In this document: positions 17,360 through 25,571 of the stretch, piece after piece
How the letters are laid out: the number at the start of each line of letters is the position of its first letter
Numbering within the stretch: the first letter of the stretch is position 1
DNA from: Sideroxyarcus emersonii
GTDB taxonomy: Bacteria; Pseudomonadota; Gammaproteobacteria; Burkholderiales; Gallionellaceae
Assembly: GCF_021654335.1 (NCBI RefSeq)
Contig: NZ_AP023423.1
Coordinates: 466,001 to 530,000 of the forward strand
DNA length: 64,000 nucleotides
Reading direction: 5' to 3'
Translations under genes and position numbers: made by a program
The notes under the pieces: generated by a model
What the model was told of the DNA's origin: nothing
What the model saw: only the letters and a program-made list of their open reading frames with translations
The model's database searches: none

Positions 17360-18101
17360 CGGCGATCAATAGCAACGCACCGAACACTGCGAACAGCACG
17401 GCGAAATCGACAGCGTAGCCATGTATGTTTGATCCTCCTGCGATCATGAGTCCACGCAGTACATCGATCAGGTAAGTAAGAGGATTGAGCTGAGCCACTG
17501 CGCGAAGCCAGTCCGGCATGATGTCCAGCGGGTAGATTGCGTTGCTTGCGAAGAACAGGGGCATGGTCAGCAGTTGGCCGATACCCATGAAGCGTTCGCG
17601 CGTTTTGACAATGCAGGCGATGACCAGCGAGAACGTGGCAAAGATTCCGGATCCCAGCATGACGCTGGCCAGTACCGCGCAAATCGCCAGGACATCCAGA
17701 TTGAGCGGGACGTGCATGATTAGCGCAATGACATAGATGACACTGGCCTGCAGGATGCCGCGGAACCCGGCCGCCACAGCTTTCCCAAATACCAGGGATG
17801 CGCGTCGAGCCGGGCTCACCAACAATTTGTGCACCACGCCAAGGTCGCGCTCCCAGATGATTGCGATGCCATAGAAGATCGCGCTGAACAGGACACTCTG
17901 TGCAAGGATGCCCGGCGTGATGAATGCAAGATAACTCAACTGTCCTGTCTGGATGCCACGAACCTGTGCAAGTACCTGGCCGAATACCGCCAGCCACAAC
18001 ACCGGTTGTACCGCCCGCGAGATGATCTCGGTCGGATCGCGAACGAGCTTGATCAACTCCACTTGCACGATAGCGATGCTTTCCCGGACGAATCGTTTCA
18101 T
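17331..18101 (-). CDS. ABC-2 type exporter permease
   Basis: A 256-residue integral membrane protein with about six hydrophobic segments, of the ABC-2/DrrB/NodJ/YadH type. The C-terminal part carries the family pattern PLDIMPDWLRAVAQLNPLTYLIDVLRG. A cytoplasmic N-terminus precedes the first segment (PVLWLAVFGQVLAQV). It is encoded 14 bases downstream of its ATPase partner (18116-18931) and forms a two-gene exporter operon. Substrates of this group range from drugs to polysaccharides and lipids, and nothing here decides which. Confidence 0.88.
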   Translation of the reverse strand: MKRFVRESIAIVQVELIKLVRDPTEIISRAVQPVLWLAVFGQVLAQVRGIQTGQLSYLAFITPGILAQSVLFSAIFYGIAIIWERDLGVVHKLLVSPARRASLVFGKAVAAGFRGILQASVIYVIALIMHVPLNLDVLAICAVLASVMLGSGIFATFSLVIACIVKTRERFMGIGQLLTMPLFFASNAIYPLDIMPDWLRAVAQLNPLTYLIDVLRGLMIAGGSNIHGYAVDFAVLFAVFGALLLIAVRLYPTLAE

Positions 18102-18115
18102 GTCTTGATCTGCCT

Positions 18116-18931
18116 CTAGCCTAGTCGGTGAGCCGCTCTGCGATTCTGCACGATCTCGCGGAAAGTGCCGCTCTCCTGAATGGAGCCGCCGGCGTAATGC
18201 ACGAACACGTCGTCCATGTTGGCGCCATCACCCAGTTCGGCGCGCAGTTCTGCAGGCGTGCCGACCACACTGATCTGCCCCTTGTGCATGATCGCCAGCC
18301 TGTCGCACAGCGATTCAGCCTCTTCCATGTCGTGCGTGGTGATAAGCACCGTCATGCCGAAATCGCGTCGGAGGTCGCGTAACCGCTCCCACACCGTGTG
18401 ACGCGCAACTGGATCGAGACCGATCGTCGGTTCGTCCAGAAACAGGATCGCAGGGCGGTGCAGCATGGCCTGGGCCAGTTCGAGTCTGCGTATCATGCCG
18501 CCGGAATAGGTGCGGACCAGCTTGTTGGCTGAATCGACGAGGCCCATGAATTCGAGCGCGCTCCGAATGCGCTCTTCCCTTTCGCTCTTTGGCAGGTCAT
18601 ACAGCTTGGCGGACAAGCGCAGATTTTCGTAGCCGGTCAAGGCGCCATCGGCAGACAGCAGTTGCGATACATAGCCTATGCGGCGGCGTACATCTGCCGG
18701 GGATGAGATGATGTTGAAGCCGCCAACCTCGGCCATCCCCGAACTTGGAGACAACAAGGTCGTGAGCATCTTGATGACGGTGCTTTTCCCGGCGCCGTTC
18801 GCACCGAGCAGGCCGAAAATTTCACCATATGGAACACGTAATGCGATGTGATCGACCGCGATCACATCGCCGAACCGGCGCGTCAGTCCGGAAGTGTGGA
18901 TCGCAAATCTGTCGGGCGGGTCGATGTTCAT
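18116..18931 (-). CDS. ABC exporter ATP-binding protein
   Basis: A 271-residue ATPase of the DrrA/CcmA type. Walker A is GANGAGKST, the signature motif is YSGGMIRRLELAQ, Walker B is AILFLDEPT, followed by the H-loop TTHDMEEAE. I chose ATG 18931 (MNIDPPDRF) because the frame upstream of it is not domain-like and would run into the divergent DUF2252 gene. It pairs with the permease at 17331-18101. The C-terminus (GDGANMDDVFVHYAGGS) fits drug/polyketide-type exporters, but this is weak for substrate assignment. Confidence 0.9.
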   Translation of the reverse strand: MNIDPPDRFAIHTSGLTRRFGDVIAVDHIALRVPYGEIFGLLGANGAGKSTVIKMLTTLLSPSSGMAEVGGFNIISSPADVRRRIGYVSQLLSADGALTGYENLRLSAKLYDLPKSEREERIRSALEFMGLVDSANKLVRTYSGGMIRRLELAQAMLHRPAILFLDEPTIGLDPVARHTVWERLRDLRRDFGMTVLITTHDMEEAESLCDRLAIMHKGQISVVGTPAELRAELGDGANMDDVFVHYAGGSIQESGTFREIVQNRRAAHRLG

Positions 18932-18977
18932 ATTTGTGTATATTATGCACTCCCATATTCCAGCCAGACAGTCCCGC

Positions 18978-20222
18978 ATGAACAAGCAAACCGGATCAGG
19001 CTCCTCCGCTATCGCCGATGCAATCTTTTCCAGCAACGCGGGGCGCGATCCCGAACGCGTGGCCATGAAATACGCCAAGATGGCGCAGAGTCCGTTCATC
19101 TTCCTGCGCGGTGCCTGTCACCTGTTCTACGAGGCGCTGCCGGACACGCCGATTTTCCGCGCGGCACCGCTGGCCTGGTGTTGCGGCGACCTGCATTTCG
19201 AGAATTTCGGCAGCTACAAGGGCGACAACCGGCTGGTGTATTTCGATATCAACGATTATGACGAGGCCGCATTGGCGCCATGCACCTGGGACATCGTCCG
19301 CCTGCTGACCAGCATCCAGTGCGGCGCGGATGCCTTGCATGCGACACAGGCGGAAGCGCTGGCGGCCAGCCAGAGCTGCCTGGAGGCATACCGCAATGCG
19401 CTCATCAACGGCAAACCGCTCTGGGTCGAGCGGGAAACTTCCAGCGGTCTGGTGAATGCACTGCTGACCAACCTGCAGGGGCGCGAGCGCGCCGCATTCC
19501 TCGACAAGCGCACGGTACGCAAGGCGCGCCGGCGCAGTCTGATCGTGGATGGGGTGAAAGCACTGCCGGCATCCGACATGCAGAAACAGGCGGTCACCGA
19601 ATTCATGGCGCATTTTGCCGCTGCGCAGCCGCAGCCGGGGTTCTTCGAGGTCCTCGATGTCGCACGCCGCATCGCCGGAACCGGCAGCCTCGGTGTGGAA
19701 CGCTTCGTGGTGCTGGTGGAGGGCAAAGGTTCGCCCGACGGCAACTATCTGCTCGACATCAAGGAGGCCAGGCCGTCGGCGATGGCGCCGCATCTCGCTC
19801 GCATCGGCATCGGGCAGCCGGCCTGGGCTGACGAAGCGAGCCGCGTGGTGGCTGCCCAGAAACGGATGCAGGCGGTGAACCATGCCTTCCTGCAGCCGGT
19901 CCGGCTCGGCAGCCTGCCCTGCATCCTGAAAGGATTGCAGCCGACGGAAGACCGGGTGTCCATCGGGGAGTGGGGCAAGAAGCTGGAGCGGCTGAAGGAG
20001 GTGGTGGCGACCATGGGGCGCATCCTGGCATGGGACCAGTTGCGCGCTTCGGGCCGCTCCGGTGCGGCATGCGCCGACGAACTGATCGCCTTCGCACAAG
20101 GCGATGGCTGGATGGCCGAGATGCTGGGTGCGGCAACTACGATGACGCGGACGACGCGGCAACAATGGCAGGAATTTGCCGCCGCGTCGGTCAGCCAGGC
20201 GGCCGTGGAAGCAAAGCGATGA
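18978..20222 (+). CDS. DUF2252 family protein, kinase-like fold
   Basis: A protein of about 414 residues from ATG 18978 (MNKQTGSGSS); ATG 18945 is an alternative. It matches DUF2252. The segment CCGDLHFENFGSYKG, followed by FDINDYDEA, resembles the catalytic loop and metal-binding Asp of aminoglycoside/choline-kinase-like folds (GDLHxxN then DxxD). FLRGACHLFYEALPD near the N-terminus and GTGSLGVERFVVLVEG mid-protein are further conserved stretches. Biochemical function is unknown for the family as far as I know. Its stop overlaps the next gene start (ATGA), coupling it to a TPR-methyltransferase. It is transcribed divergently from the ABC ATPase with 46 bases between. Confidence 0.8.
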   Translation: MNKQTGSGSSAIADAIFSSNAGRDPERVAMKYAKMAQSPFIFLRGACHLFYEALPDTPIFRAAPLAWCCGDLHFENFGSYKGDNRLVYFDINDYDEAALAPCTWDIVRLLTSIQCGADALHATQAEALAASQSCLEAYRNALINGKPLWVERETSSGLVNALLTNLQGRERAAFLDKRTVRKARRRSLIVDGVKALPASDMQKQAVTEFMAHFAAAQPQPGFFEVLDVARRIAGTGSLGVERFVVLVEGKGSPDGNYLLDIKEARPSAMAPHLARIGIGQPAWADEASRVVAAQKRMQAVNHAFLQPVRLGSLPCILKGLQPTEDRVSIGEWGKKLERLKEVVATMGRILAWDQLRASGRSGAACADELIAFAQGDGWMAEMLGAATTMTRTTRQQWQEFAAASVSQAAVEAKR

Positions 20223-21526
20223 GCCGGCAGGGGCAGGATGGCGCGTCATTTTCGCGGGCACTGCGCAAGCATCTCGACGGTGACCTGGCGGCAGCAGAGG
20301 CGATTTACCGGCAACTCATCCATGACGCTGTGGATGAGCCGCAAGCCAGGCACTATCTGGGGTTCCTGCTGCAGCAGAGCGGCCGGCTGCAGGAGGCGTT
20401 CGAGCAGCTGACGGCCGCCATCGCCCTGGACGACAGTCATGCCGAGTGGCATTTCAACCTGGGTATCGTGCTGTTGCGGCAAGGGCTTGCTGCCGCCTCC
20501 ATCGAGGCGCTGAATCACGCCATCGCCATCGATCCGGGCAAGTATTTCTACTGGACCAACCTGGGGGCCGCATTCGAAGCGAACCAGGAACTGGCCCGCG
20601 CCGAACAATGCTACAAAGTGGCGATGGACATCGATCCGGACAGCCCCGACGCGTACTATCTGCTCGCGGCCTTGTGCCTGCAGCAGCAGCGCTTCGGTGA
20701 GGCGCGCCATTTCAATCATCGCGGCATCGTGGCGGCGCCGGCGGACAGCACTTCGAAATTGATGCGTGGCCAGGCGTATTACGAATTGGGCCGGACAGAC
20801 GATGCCATCGCACTGTTCGAGGGCTGGTTGCGGAGCGAACCGCATAATGCGGTAGCCGCACACCTGCTGGCCGCCTATCGCGGCCAGCAGGTGCCGCAAC
20901 AATGCAGCAGCGAATATGTCGAGCAGACCTTCGATGCCTTCGCAGAGACTTTCGAGAACGTGCTGGGCAGGTTGAAATACAGCGGACCGCGCCTGGTACA
21001 GGAGTATCTGGCCGCGCTCGACATTCCTGCAGCCAGCCTGAGCGTGCTCGATCTCGGTTGCGGCACCGGCCTGGTAGGCGAAGTGTTGCAGCCTCATGCG
21101 CGCGAACTGGTTGGCGTCGATCTCAGCCAGGCCATGCTGGATCAGGCCGCCGCCAAACAGCTGTACCGGCGGCTGCACCGCTCCGACATCGTCGGGTTCC
21201 TGCGTGCCGGCCACGACCGCTACGATCTGGTCACCTGCATGGACACGCTGACCTATTTCGGCAAGCTGGACGAAGTTTTCGCGCTGATCCGGCGCACTCT
21301 GGTGCCCGGCGGCCTATTGCTCTTCAGCACCGAAAAGTTGTCCGGTGCATATGCATGCGATTATCGCTTGAACATCAGCGGCCGCTACAGCCATCATCAG
21401 GATTATCTGGCGGCGGTATCGGATGCGGCCGGTTTCACGATCCGGAAGATGGAGGATGTCGCGATCAGGAACGAATCCGGCTGCCCGATCGAAGGGCAGT
21501 TCGTCTGTGTCAGCCGGAGGGAGTGA
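20219..21526 (+). CDS. TPR-containing class I SAM-dependent methyltransferase
   Basis: A 435-residue protein. Residues 10-210 are TPR-like (HYLGFLLQQSGRLQEAFEQL, HFNLGIVLLRQGLAAASIEA, WTNLGAAFEANQELARAEQC). A short linker leads to a Rossmann methyltransferase from about residue 240, with motif I VLDLGCGTGLVGEVL and the downstream VDLSQAMLDQA. ATG 20219 lies in the DUF2252 stop (ATGA). The catalytic half is clearly paralogous to residues 350-557 of the giant protein at 43096-47364. Both share GCGTGLVG, VGVDLS, YFGKLDEV or YLGKLDDV, and an LRPGG or LVPGG strand. Target unknown; TPRs suggest a protein or peptide acceptor. Confidence 0.85.
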   Translation: MSRQGQDGASFSRALRKHLDGDLAAAEAIYRQLIHDAVDEPQARHYLGFLLQQSGRLQEAFEQLTAAIALDDSHAEWHFNLGIVLLRQGLAAASIEALNHAIAIDPGKYFYWTNLGAAFEANQELARAEQCYKVAMDIDPDSPDAYYLLAALCLQQQRFGEARHFNHRGIVAAPADSTSKLMRGQAYYELGRTDDAIALFEGWLRSEPHNAVAAHLLAAYRGQQVPQQCSSEYVEQTFDAFAETFENVLGRLKYSGPRLVQEYLAALDIPAASLSVLDLGCGTGLVGEVLQPHARELVGVDLSQAMLDQAAAKQLYRRLHRSDIVGFLRAGHDRYDLVTCMDTLTYFGKLDEVFALIRRTLVPGGLLLFSTEKLSGAYACDYRLNISGRYSHHQDYLAAVSDAAGFTIRKMEDVAIRNESGCPIEGQFVCVSRRE

Positions 21527-21556
21527 CCGCCGGGGCGTCCTGTCTGGCCGGTCGGT

Positions 21557-22531
21557 TCAGCTCGCATTCTTCCTGCTCTTCTTGTCGTCTTTCTGGGCGG
21601 GAAAGCCCGGCAGGCCCTGCAGGTATTTCTCGCCGATCTGCTTGCTCTCCTCGTGCAGGAATTTCAGGAAAGCCTGGGCGACTACCGACAGCTGCTTGTC
21701 CTTGGGATAGGCCCAATACCAGTTGCGCCGTATCGGAAAGCCCTGCACATCCAGATAGGCCAGCTCATCGCTGTTGCGGTCCAGCGCGAGGGTGTGGGCC
21801 GACAGCACGGCGATGCCGAGGCCGCTGGCCACGGCCTGCTTGATCGCCTCGTTGCTGCCCAGCTCCATCCTGACCTTCAGTTGCAGTCCGCGTTCGGCGA
21901 AAAACTGTTCGGTGGACAGGCGGATGCCGGAACCGGGTTCGCGCATCAGGAACGGCTCTTCGGCCAGCCGCTGGGGCGAGATGTTCTTCTCCTTCGCCAG
22001 CGGATGGCTGCTGGCCGCCAGTACCACCAGCGGATTCTCGAGGAAGGGTTCGATCTGGATGTCCATGTTCTCCGGCGGCGTGCCGAGCACATAGATGTCG
22101 TCCTGATTGTCGGCCATGCGCTGCAGGATCCGTTCGCGGTTGGTCACCTTGAGCGAGACGTCGATGCCGGGATAGCGCTGGCAGAACAGGCCGAGCAGGC
22201 GCGGCACGAAATATTTCGCCGTGGTGATCACCGCCACGCGCAGTTTCCCGGCTTTCACTCCCTTCATGTCCGAGACCAGCATCTCGAAACGGGACAGCCC
22301 TTCGAAAGTGTCGCGGCAGACCTTGAGCAATTCGCGCCCGGTGTCCGTGAGGTATATCCGCTTGCCGATCTGTTCCAGCAGCGGCTGGCCGACGATGTCG
22401 GTCAGCTGCTTGAGCTGTATCGAGACGGTCGGCTGGGTCAGATACAACTCTTCGGCGGCGCGGGTGTAGCTGAGGTTGCGCGCCACGGATTCGAATACCT
22501 TGAGCTGGCGCAAGGTGGCGTTTTTCATCAT
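21557..22531 (-). CDS. cbbR: LysR-type regulator CbbR
   Basis: A 324-residue LysR-family regulator. The N-terminal winged helix-turn-helix (about residues 8-65) contains NLSYTRAAEELYLTQPTVSIQ. The effector-binding domain follows (residues 95-300), with the family-typical AVSSGLGIAV-like AVASGLGIAVLSAHTLAL. It is divergent from cbbL across 161 bases, the classical CbbR arrangement, and RubisCO regulators of this type sense Calvin-cycle intermediates. Two adjacent ATGs (22531 and 22528) can serve as start. The Lys/Ser-rich C-terminal tail is slightly long for the family. Confidence 0.93.
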   Translation of the reverse strand: MMKNATLRQLKVFESVARNLSYTRAAEELYLTQPTVSIQLKQLTDIVGQPLLEQIGKRIYLTDTGRELLKVCRDTFEGLSRFEMLVSDMKGVKAGKLRVAVITTAKYFVPRLLGLFCQRYPGIDVSLKVTNRERILQRMADNQDDIYVLGTPPENMDIQIEPFLENPLVVLAASSHPLAKEKNISPQRLAEEPFLMREPGSGIRLSTEQFFAERGLQLKVRMELGSNEAIKQAVASGLGIAVLSAHTLALDRNSDELAYLDVQGFPIRRNWYWAYPKDKQLSVVAQAFLKFLHEESKQIGEKYLQGLPGFPAQKDDKKSRKNAS

Positions 22532-22692
22532 GGTGTCATGCCCGGTTGATCATAGATGGGAGTCTATCGTTAGCATCGAAAATTACAATTATTATTTATG
22601 GTTGGTCTTGTCTACAGTAGCGACACGCTCTTCGGAGCCATCGGTCTTCCATAGCGGAGGATATCTGTTCAACCTGAAAGAAGGAGATTGCA
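22532..22692. promoter_or_regulatory. cbbR-cbbL divergent control region
   Basis: A 161-base region between divergent cbbR and cbbL. An AT-rich core at about 22570-22600 (it includes TTACAATTATTATTTATG) contrasts with the GC-rich surroundings and is the likely CbbR operator. LysR boxes of the T-N11-A kind can be fitted, but not uniquely. The cbbL ribosome site AAGGAG is at 22681-22686. No -35/-10 pair is convincing enough to place exactly. Confidence 0.55.
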
Positions 22693-24114
22693 ATGGCAGT
22701 CAAGACCTATAACGCCGGAGTCAAAGAATACCGGCAAACTTACTGGACGCCGGAATACACCCCGCTGGATACCGACATTCTCGCCTGTTTCAAGATCACC
22801 CCGCAGCCCGGCGTGGATCGCGAAGAAGTCGCTGCTGCGGTCGCGGCTGAATCTTCCACCGGCACCTGGACCACGGTGTGGACCGACCTGCTGACCGACC
22901 TGGATTATTACAAGGGCCGTGCCTATCGCATCGAAGACGTGCCCGGCGATGATACCTGTTTCTATGCTTTCGTTGCCTATCCGATCGACCTGTTCGAGGA
23001 AGGCTCCGTGGTCAACGTGCTGACTTCGCTGGTCGGCAACGTGTTCGGCTTCAAGGCGCTGCGCGCCCTGCGCCTGGAAGACGTGCGCTTCCCCATCGCT
23101 TACGTCAAGACTTGCGGCGGCCCCCCCCAGGGTATCCAGGTCGAGCGCGACAAGATGAACAAGTACGGCCGTCCGCTGCTGGGCTGTACCATCAAGCCCA
23201 AGCTGGGGCTCTCCGCCAAGAACTACGGCCGTGCCGTGTACGAGTGCCTGCGCGGCGGCCTGGACTTCACCAAGGACGACGAGAACGTCAACAGCCAGCC
23301 GTTCATGCGCTGGCGCGACCGCTTCGAGTTCGTGCACGAAGCCACGCTGAAAGCCGAGCGCGAGACCGGCGAGCGCAAGGGCCACTACCTGAACGTGACC
23401 GCGCCGACGCCGGAAGAGATGTACAAGCGCGCCGAGTTCGCCAAGGAGATCGGCGCACCGATCATCATGCACGATTACCTCACCGGTGGTCTGACCGCCA
23501 ACACCGGCCTGGCCAACTGGTGCCGCGACAACGGCATGCTGCTGCACATCCACCGTGCCATGCACGCCGTGCTGGACCGCAACCCGCACCACGGCATCCA
23601 CTTCCGCGTGCTGACCAAGGTGCTGCGCCTGTCCGGCGGTGACCACCTGCACTCCGGCACCGTGGTCGGCAAGCTGGAAGGCGACCGCCAGGCGACGCTG
23701 GGCTGGATCGACACCATGCGCGACGAGTTCATCAAGGAAGACCGCAGCCGCGGCCTCTTCTTCGATCAGGACTGGGGCTCCATGCCCGGCGTCTTGCCGG
23801 TCGCCTCCGGCGGTATCCACGTATGGCACATGCCCGCGCTGGTGACCATCTTCGGCGACGACTCCGTGCTGCAGTTCGGTGGCGGTACGCTGGGTCACCC
23901 GTGGGGCAACGCTGCCGGCGCGGCAGCCAACCGTGTCGCGCTGGAAGCCTGTGTGGCAGCCCGCAACCAGGGCGTGGCCGTCGAGAAGGAAGGCAAGTCC
24001 ATCCTGACCGAAGCCGCCAAATCCAGCCCGGAACTGAAGATCGCCATGGAAACGTGGAAAGAGATCAAGTTCGAGTTCGACACCGTCGACAAGCTGGACG
24101 TGGCCCACAAGTAA
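22693..24114 (+). CDS. cbbL: RubisCO large subunit, form I (IA type)
   Basis: A 473-residue large subunit of ribulose-1,5-bisphosphate carboxylase/oxygenase. Catalytic motifs are intact: [10 protein letters not shown] with Lys168, [10 protein letters not shown] with the carbamylated Lys194, and loop 6 [10 protein letters not shown] with Lys327. The N-terminus [18 protein letters not shown] and a following small-subunit gene mark a green-type form I enzyme. The cbbQ/cbbO genes downstream and the lack of carboxysome genes indicate the non-carboxysomal IAq kind. A C8 run lies at 23121-23128. Transcription probably depends on CbbR. Confidence 0.99.
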   Translation: MAVKTYNAGVKEYRQTYWTPEYTPLDTDILACFKITPQPGVDREEVAAAVAAESSTGTWTTVWTDLLTDLDYYKGRAYRIEDVPGDDTCFYAFVAYPIDLFEEGSVVNVLTSLVGNVFGFKALRALRLEDVRFPIAYVKTCGGPPQGIQVERDKMNKYGRPLLGCTIKPKLGLSAKNYGRAVYECLRGGLDFTKDDENVNSQPFMRWRDRFEFVHEATLKAERETGERKGHYLNVTAPTPEEMYKRAEFAKEIGAPIIMHDYLTGGLTANTGLANWCRDNGMLLHIHRAMHAVLDRNPHHGIHFRVLTKVLRLSGGDHLHSGTVVGKLEGDRQATLGWIDTMRDEFIKEDRSRGLFFDQDWGSMPGVLPVASGGIHVWHMPALVTIFGDDSVLQFGGGTLGHPWGNAAGAAANRVALEACVAARNQGVAVEKEGKSILTEAAKSSPELKIAMETWKEIKFEFDTVDKLDVAHK

Positions 24115-24163
24115 AAATGCAGGTCGGGTAGCGCGAAAGCGGTACTCGGCAATTCATACAACG

Positions 24164-24189
24164 TTGGGTCACGGCCATGCCTGACCCAA
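24164..24189 (+). other. Hairpin between cbbL and cbbS
   Basis: An eight-base inverted repeat TTGGGTCA/TGACCCAA (24164-24171 and 24182-24189) encloses a ten-base loop, 20 bases before the cbbS ATG. There is no T run. It may stabilise or process the cbbLS transcript rather than end it. Confidence 0.5.
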
Positions 24190-24208
24190 GCTACAAAAGG
24201 ATGGAATC

Positions 24209-24565
24209 ATGAGCGAAGTAATGGATTACAAATCACGTTTGTCCGACCCTGCCAGCCGCAAGTTCGAGACATTCTCCTACTTGCCGGCAATGACCGCCGA
24301 CCAGATCAAGAAGCAGGTGGAGTACCTGGTTTCCAAGGGATGGAATCCCGCCATCGAGCATATCGAGCCGGAATACCTGATGGACTCCTACTGGTACATG
24401 TGGAAGCTGCCGATGTTCGGCGAGACCGACGTGGCCAAGGTGCTGGCCGAAGCGGAAGCCTGTCACAAGGCCAACCCCAACAACCACGTGCGCCTGATCG
24501 GCTACAACAACTTCAACCAGTCCCAGGGCGCCGCGATGGTGATCTTCCGCGGCAAGACGGTTTAA
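24209..24565 (+). CDS. cbbS: RubisCO small subunit, form I
   Basis: A 118-residue small subunit. Conserved parts are [34 protein letters not shown] (the family has WxPxxE), [12 protein letters not shown], and the C-terminal [21 protein letters not shown]. The length is typical of proteobacterial form IA. It lies 94 bases after cbbL with a hairpin between, and forms the L8S8 holoenzyme with CbbL. Confidence 0.98.
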   Translation: MSEVMDYKSRLSDPASRKFETFSYLPAMTADQIKKQVEYLVSKGWNPAIEHIEPEYLMDSYWYMWKLPMFGETDVAKVLAEAEACHKANPNNHVRLIGYNNFNQSQGAAMVIFRGKTV

Positions 24566-24586
24566 GTCCGGCTGATCGAACCGGTT

Positions 24587-24663
24587 CCCGCCGTGTCCTG
24601 CGGCACGGCGGGGTCTTCCGGGCCGGCAGCGCATGGACGCAAGCGCCTTCGGCGACGGCGCTT
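24587..24663 (+). other. Two hairpins between cbbS and cbbQ
   Basis: The first is a perfect nine-base stem CCCGCCGTG/CACGGCGGG (24587-24595 and 24604-24612). The second is a seven-base stem AAGCGCC/GGCGCTT (24641-24647 and 24657-24663). Neither has a T run. They could attenuate transcription into cbbQO so that activase genes are made at lower levels than RubisCO. Confidence 0.5.
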
Positions 24664-24697
24664 CCGCCCCTGTGTTGAATGACAGATGGAGATATTC

Positions 24698-25501
24698 ATG
24701 AGCGACATCATCAAGCAATACCGTATCGAAAAAGAGCCTTACTACCGTCCGGTTGCCGACGAGGTGGAACTGTTCGAGGCCGCCTACAGTGTGCGCATGC
24801 CGATGATGCTGAAAGGCCCGACCGGTTGCGGCAAGACCCGTTTTGTCGAGCACATGGCCTGGCGGCTGGGCAAGCCGCTGATCACGGTGGCCTGTAACGA
24901 GGACATGACGGCTTCCGACCTGGTCGGCCGCTTCCTGCTCGATGCCAACGGCACGCGCTGGCAGGATGGGCCGTTGGCGATCGCCGCGCGCCATGGCGCG
25001 ATCTGTTATCTGGATGAGGTGGTGGAAGCGCGCCAGGACACCACGGTGGTGATCCACCCGCTCACCGACAATCGCCGTGTGCTGCCGCTGGAAAAGAAGG
25101 GCGAGCTGATCCAGGCGCATCCGGACTTCCAGCTGGTGATCTCCTATAACCCCGGCTACCAGAGTCTGATGAAGGACCTGAAGCAATCCACCAAGCAGCG
25201 TTTCGGCGGGCTCGACTTCAATTATCCGGAGCACGCGATCGAGACCGAGATCATCTCGCATGAGACCGGGGTCGGCGCCGACGTGGCGGGCAAGCTGGTG
25301 TCCATCGCCGAGCGTGCGCGCAATCTCAAGGGGCACGGCCTGGATGAAGGCATCTCGACGCGCATGCTGGTGTACGCGGCCAGCCTGATCGCCGCCGGTG
25401 TCGATCCGGTGAAGGCCTGCCGCGTGGCGCTGGTACGCCCGATCACGGACGATCCCGATATGCGCGATGCGCTCGACGCGGCGGTCACCACGTTCTTTTG
25501 A
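24698..25501 (+). CDS. cbbQ: RubisCO activase AAA+ subunit CbbQ
   Basis: A 267-residue MoxR-type AAA+ ATPase. Walker A is GPTGCGKT (residues 40-47), Walker B is [11 protein letters not shown], and sensor regions follow ([23 protein letters not shown]). I chose ATG 24698 ([19 protein letters not shown]) because GGAG lies six bases upstream; ATG 24686 is in frame. CbbQ forms a hexamer that, with CbbO, removes inhibitory sugar phosphates from RubisCO. It sits between cbbS and cbbO. Confidence 0.96.
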   Translation: MSDIIKQYRIEKEPYYRPVADEVELFEAAYSVRMPMMLKGPTGCGKTRFVEHMAWRLGKPLITVACNEDMTASDLVGRFLLDANGTRWQDGPLAIAARHGAICYLDEVVEARQDTTVVIHPLTDNRRVLPLEKKGELIQAHPDFQLVISYNPGYQSLMKDLKQSTKQRFGGLDFNYPEHAIETEIISHETGVGADVAGKLVSIAERARNLKGHGLDEGISTRMLVYAASLIAAGVDPVKACRVALVRPITDDPDMRDALDAAVTTFF

Positions 25502-25571
25502 TCATGCGGCTTGAGTAGAAGCGCATTGTGCGCCCAGGCTGTTTTGCCACGTTCAGGATGGTGGAGTAACC

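Noticed and set aside
22669..24108. A 479-codon minus-strand open frame
   Set aside because: It is the complement of cbbL, with no recognisable protein.
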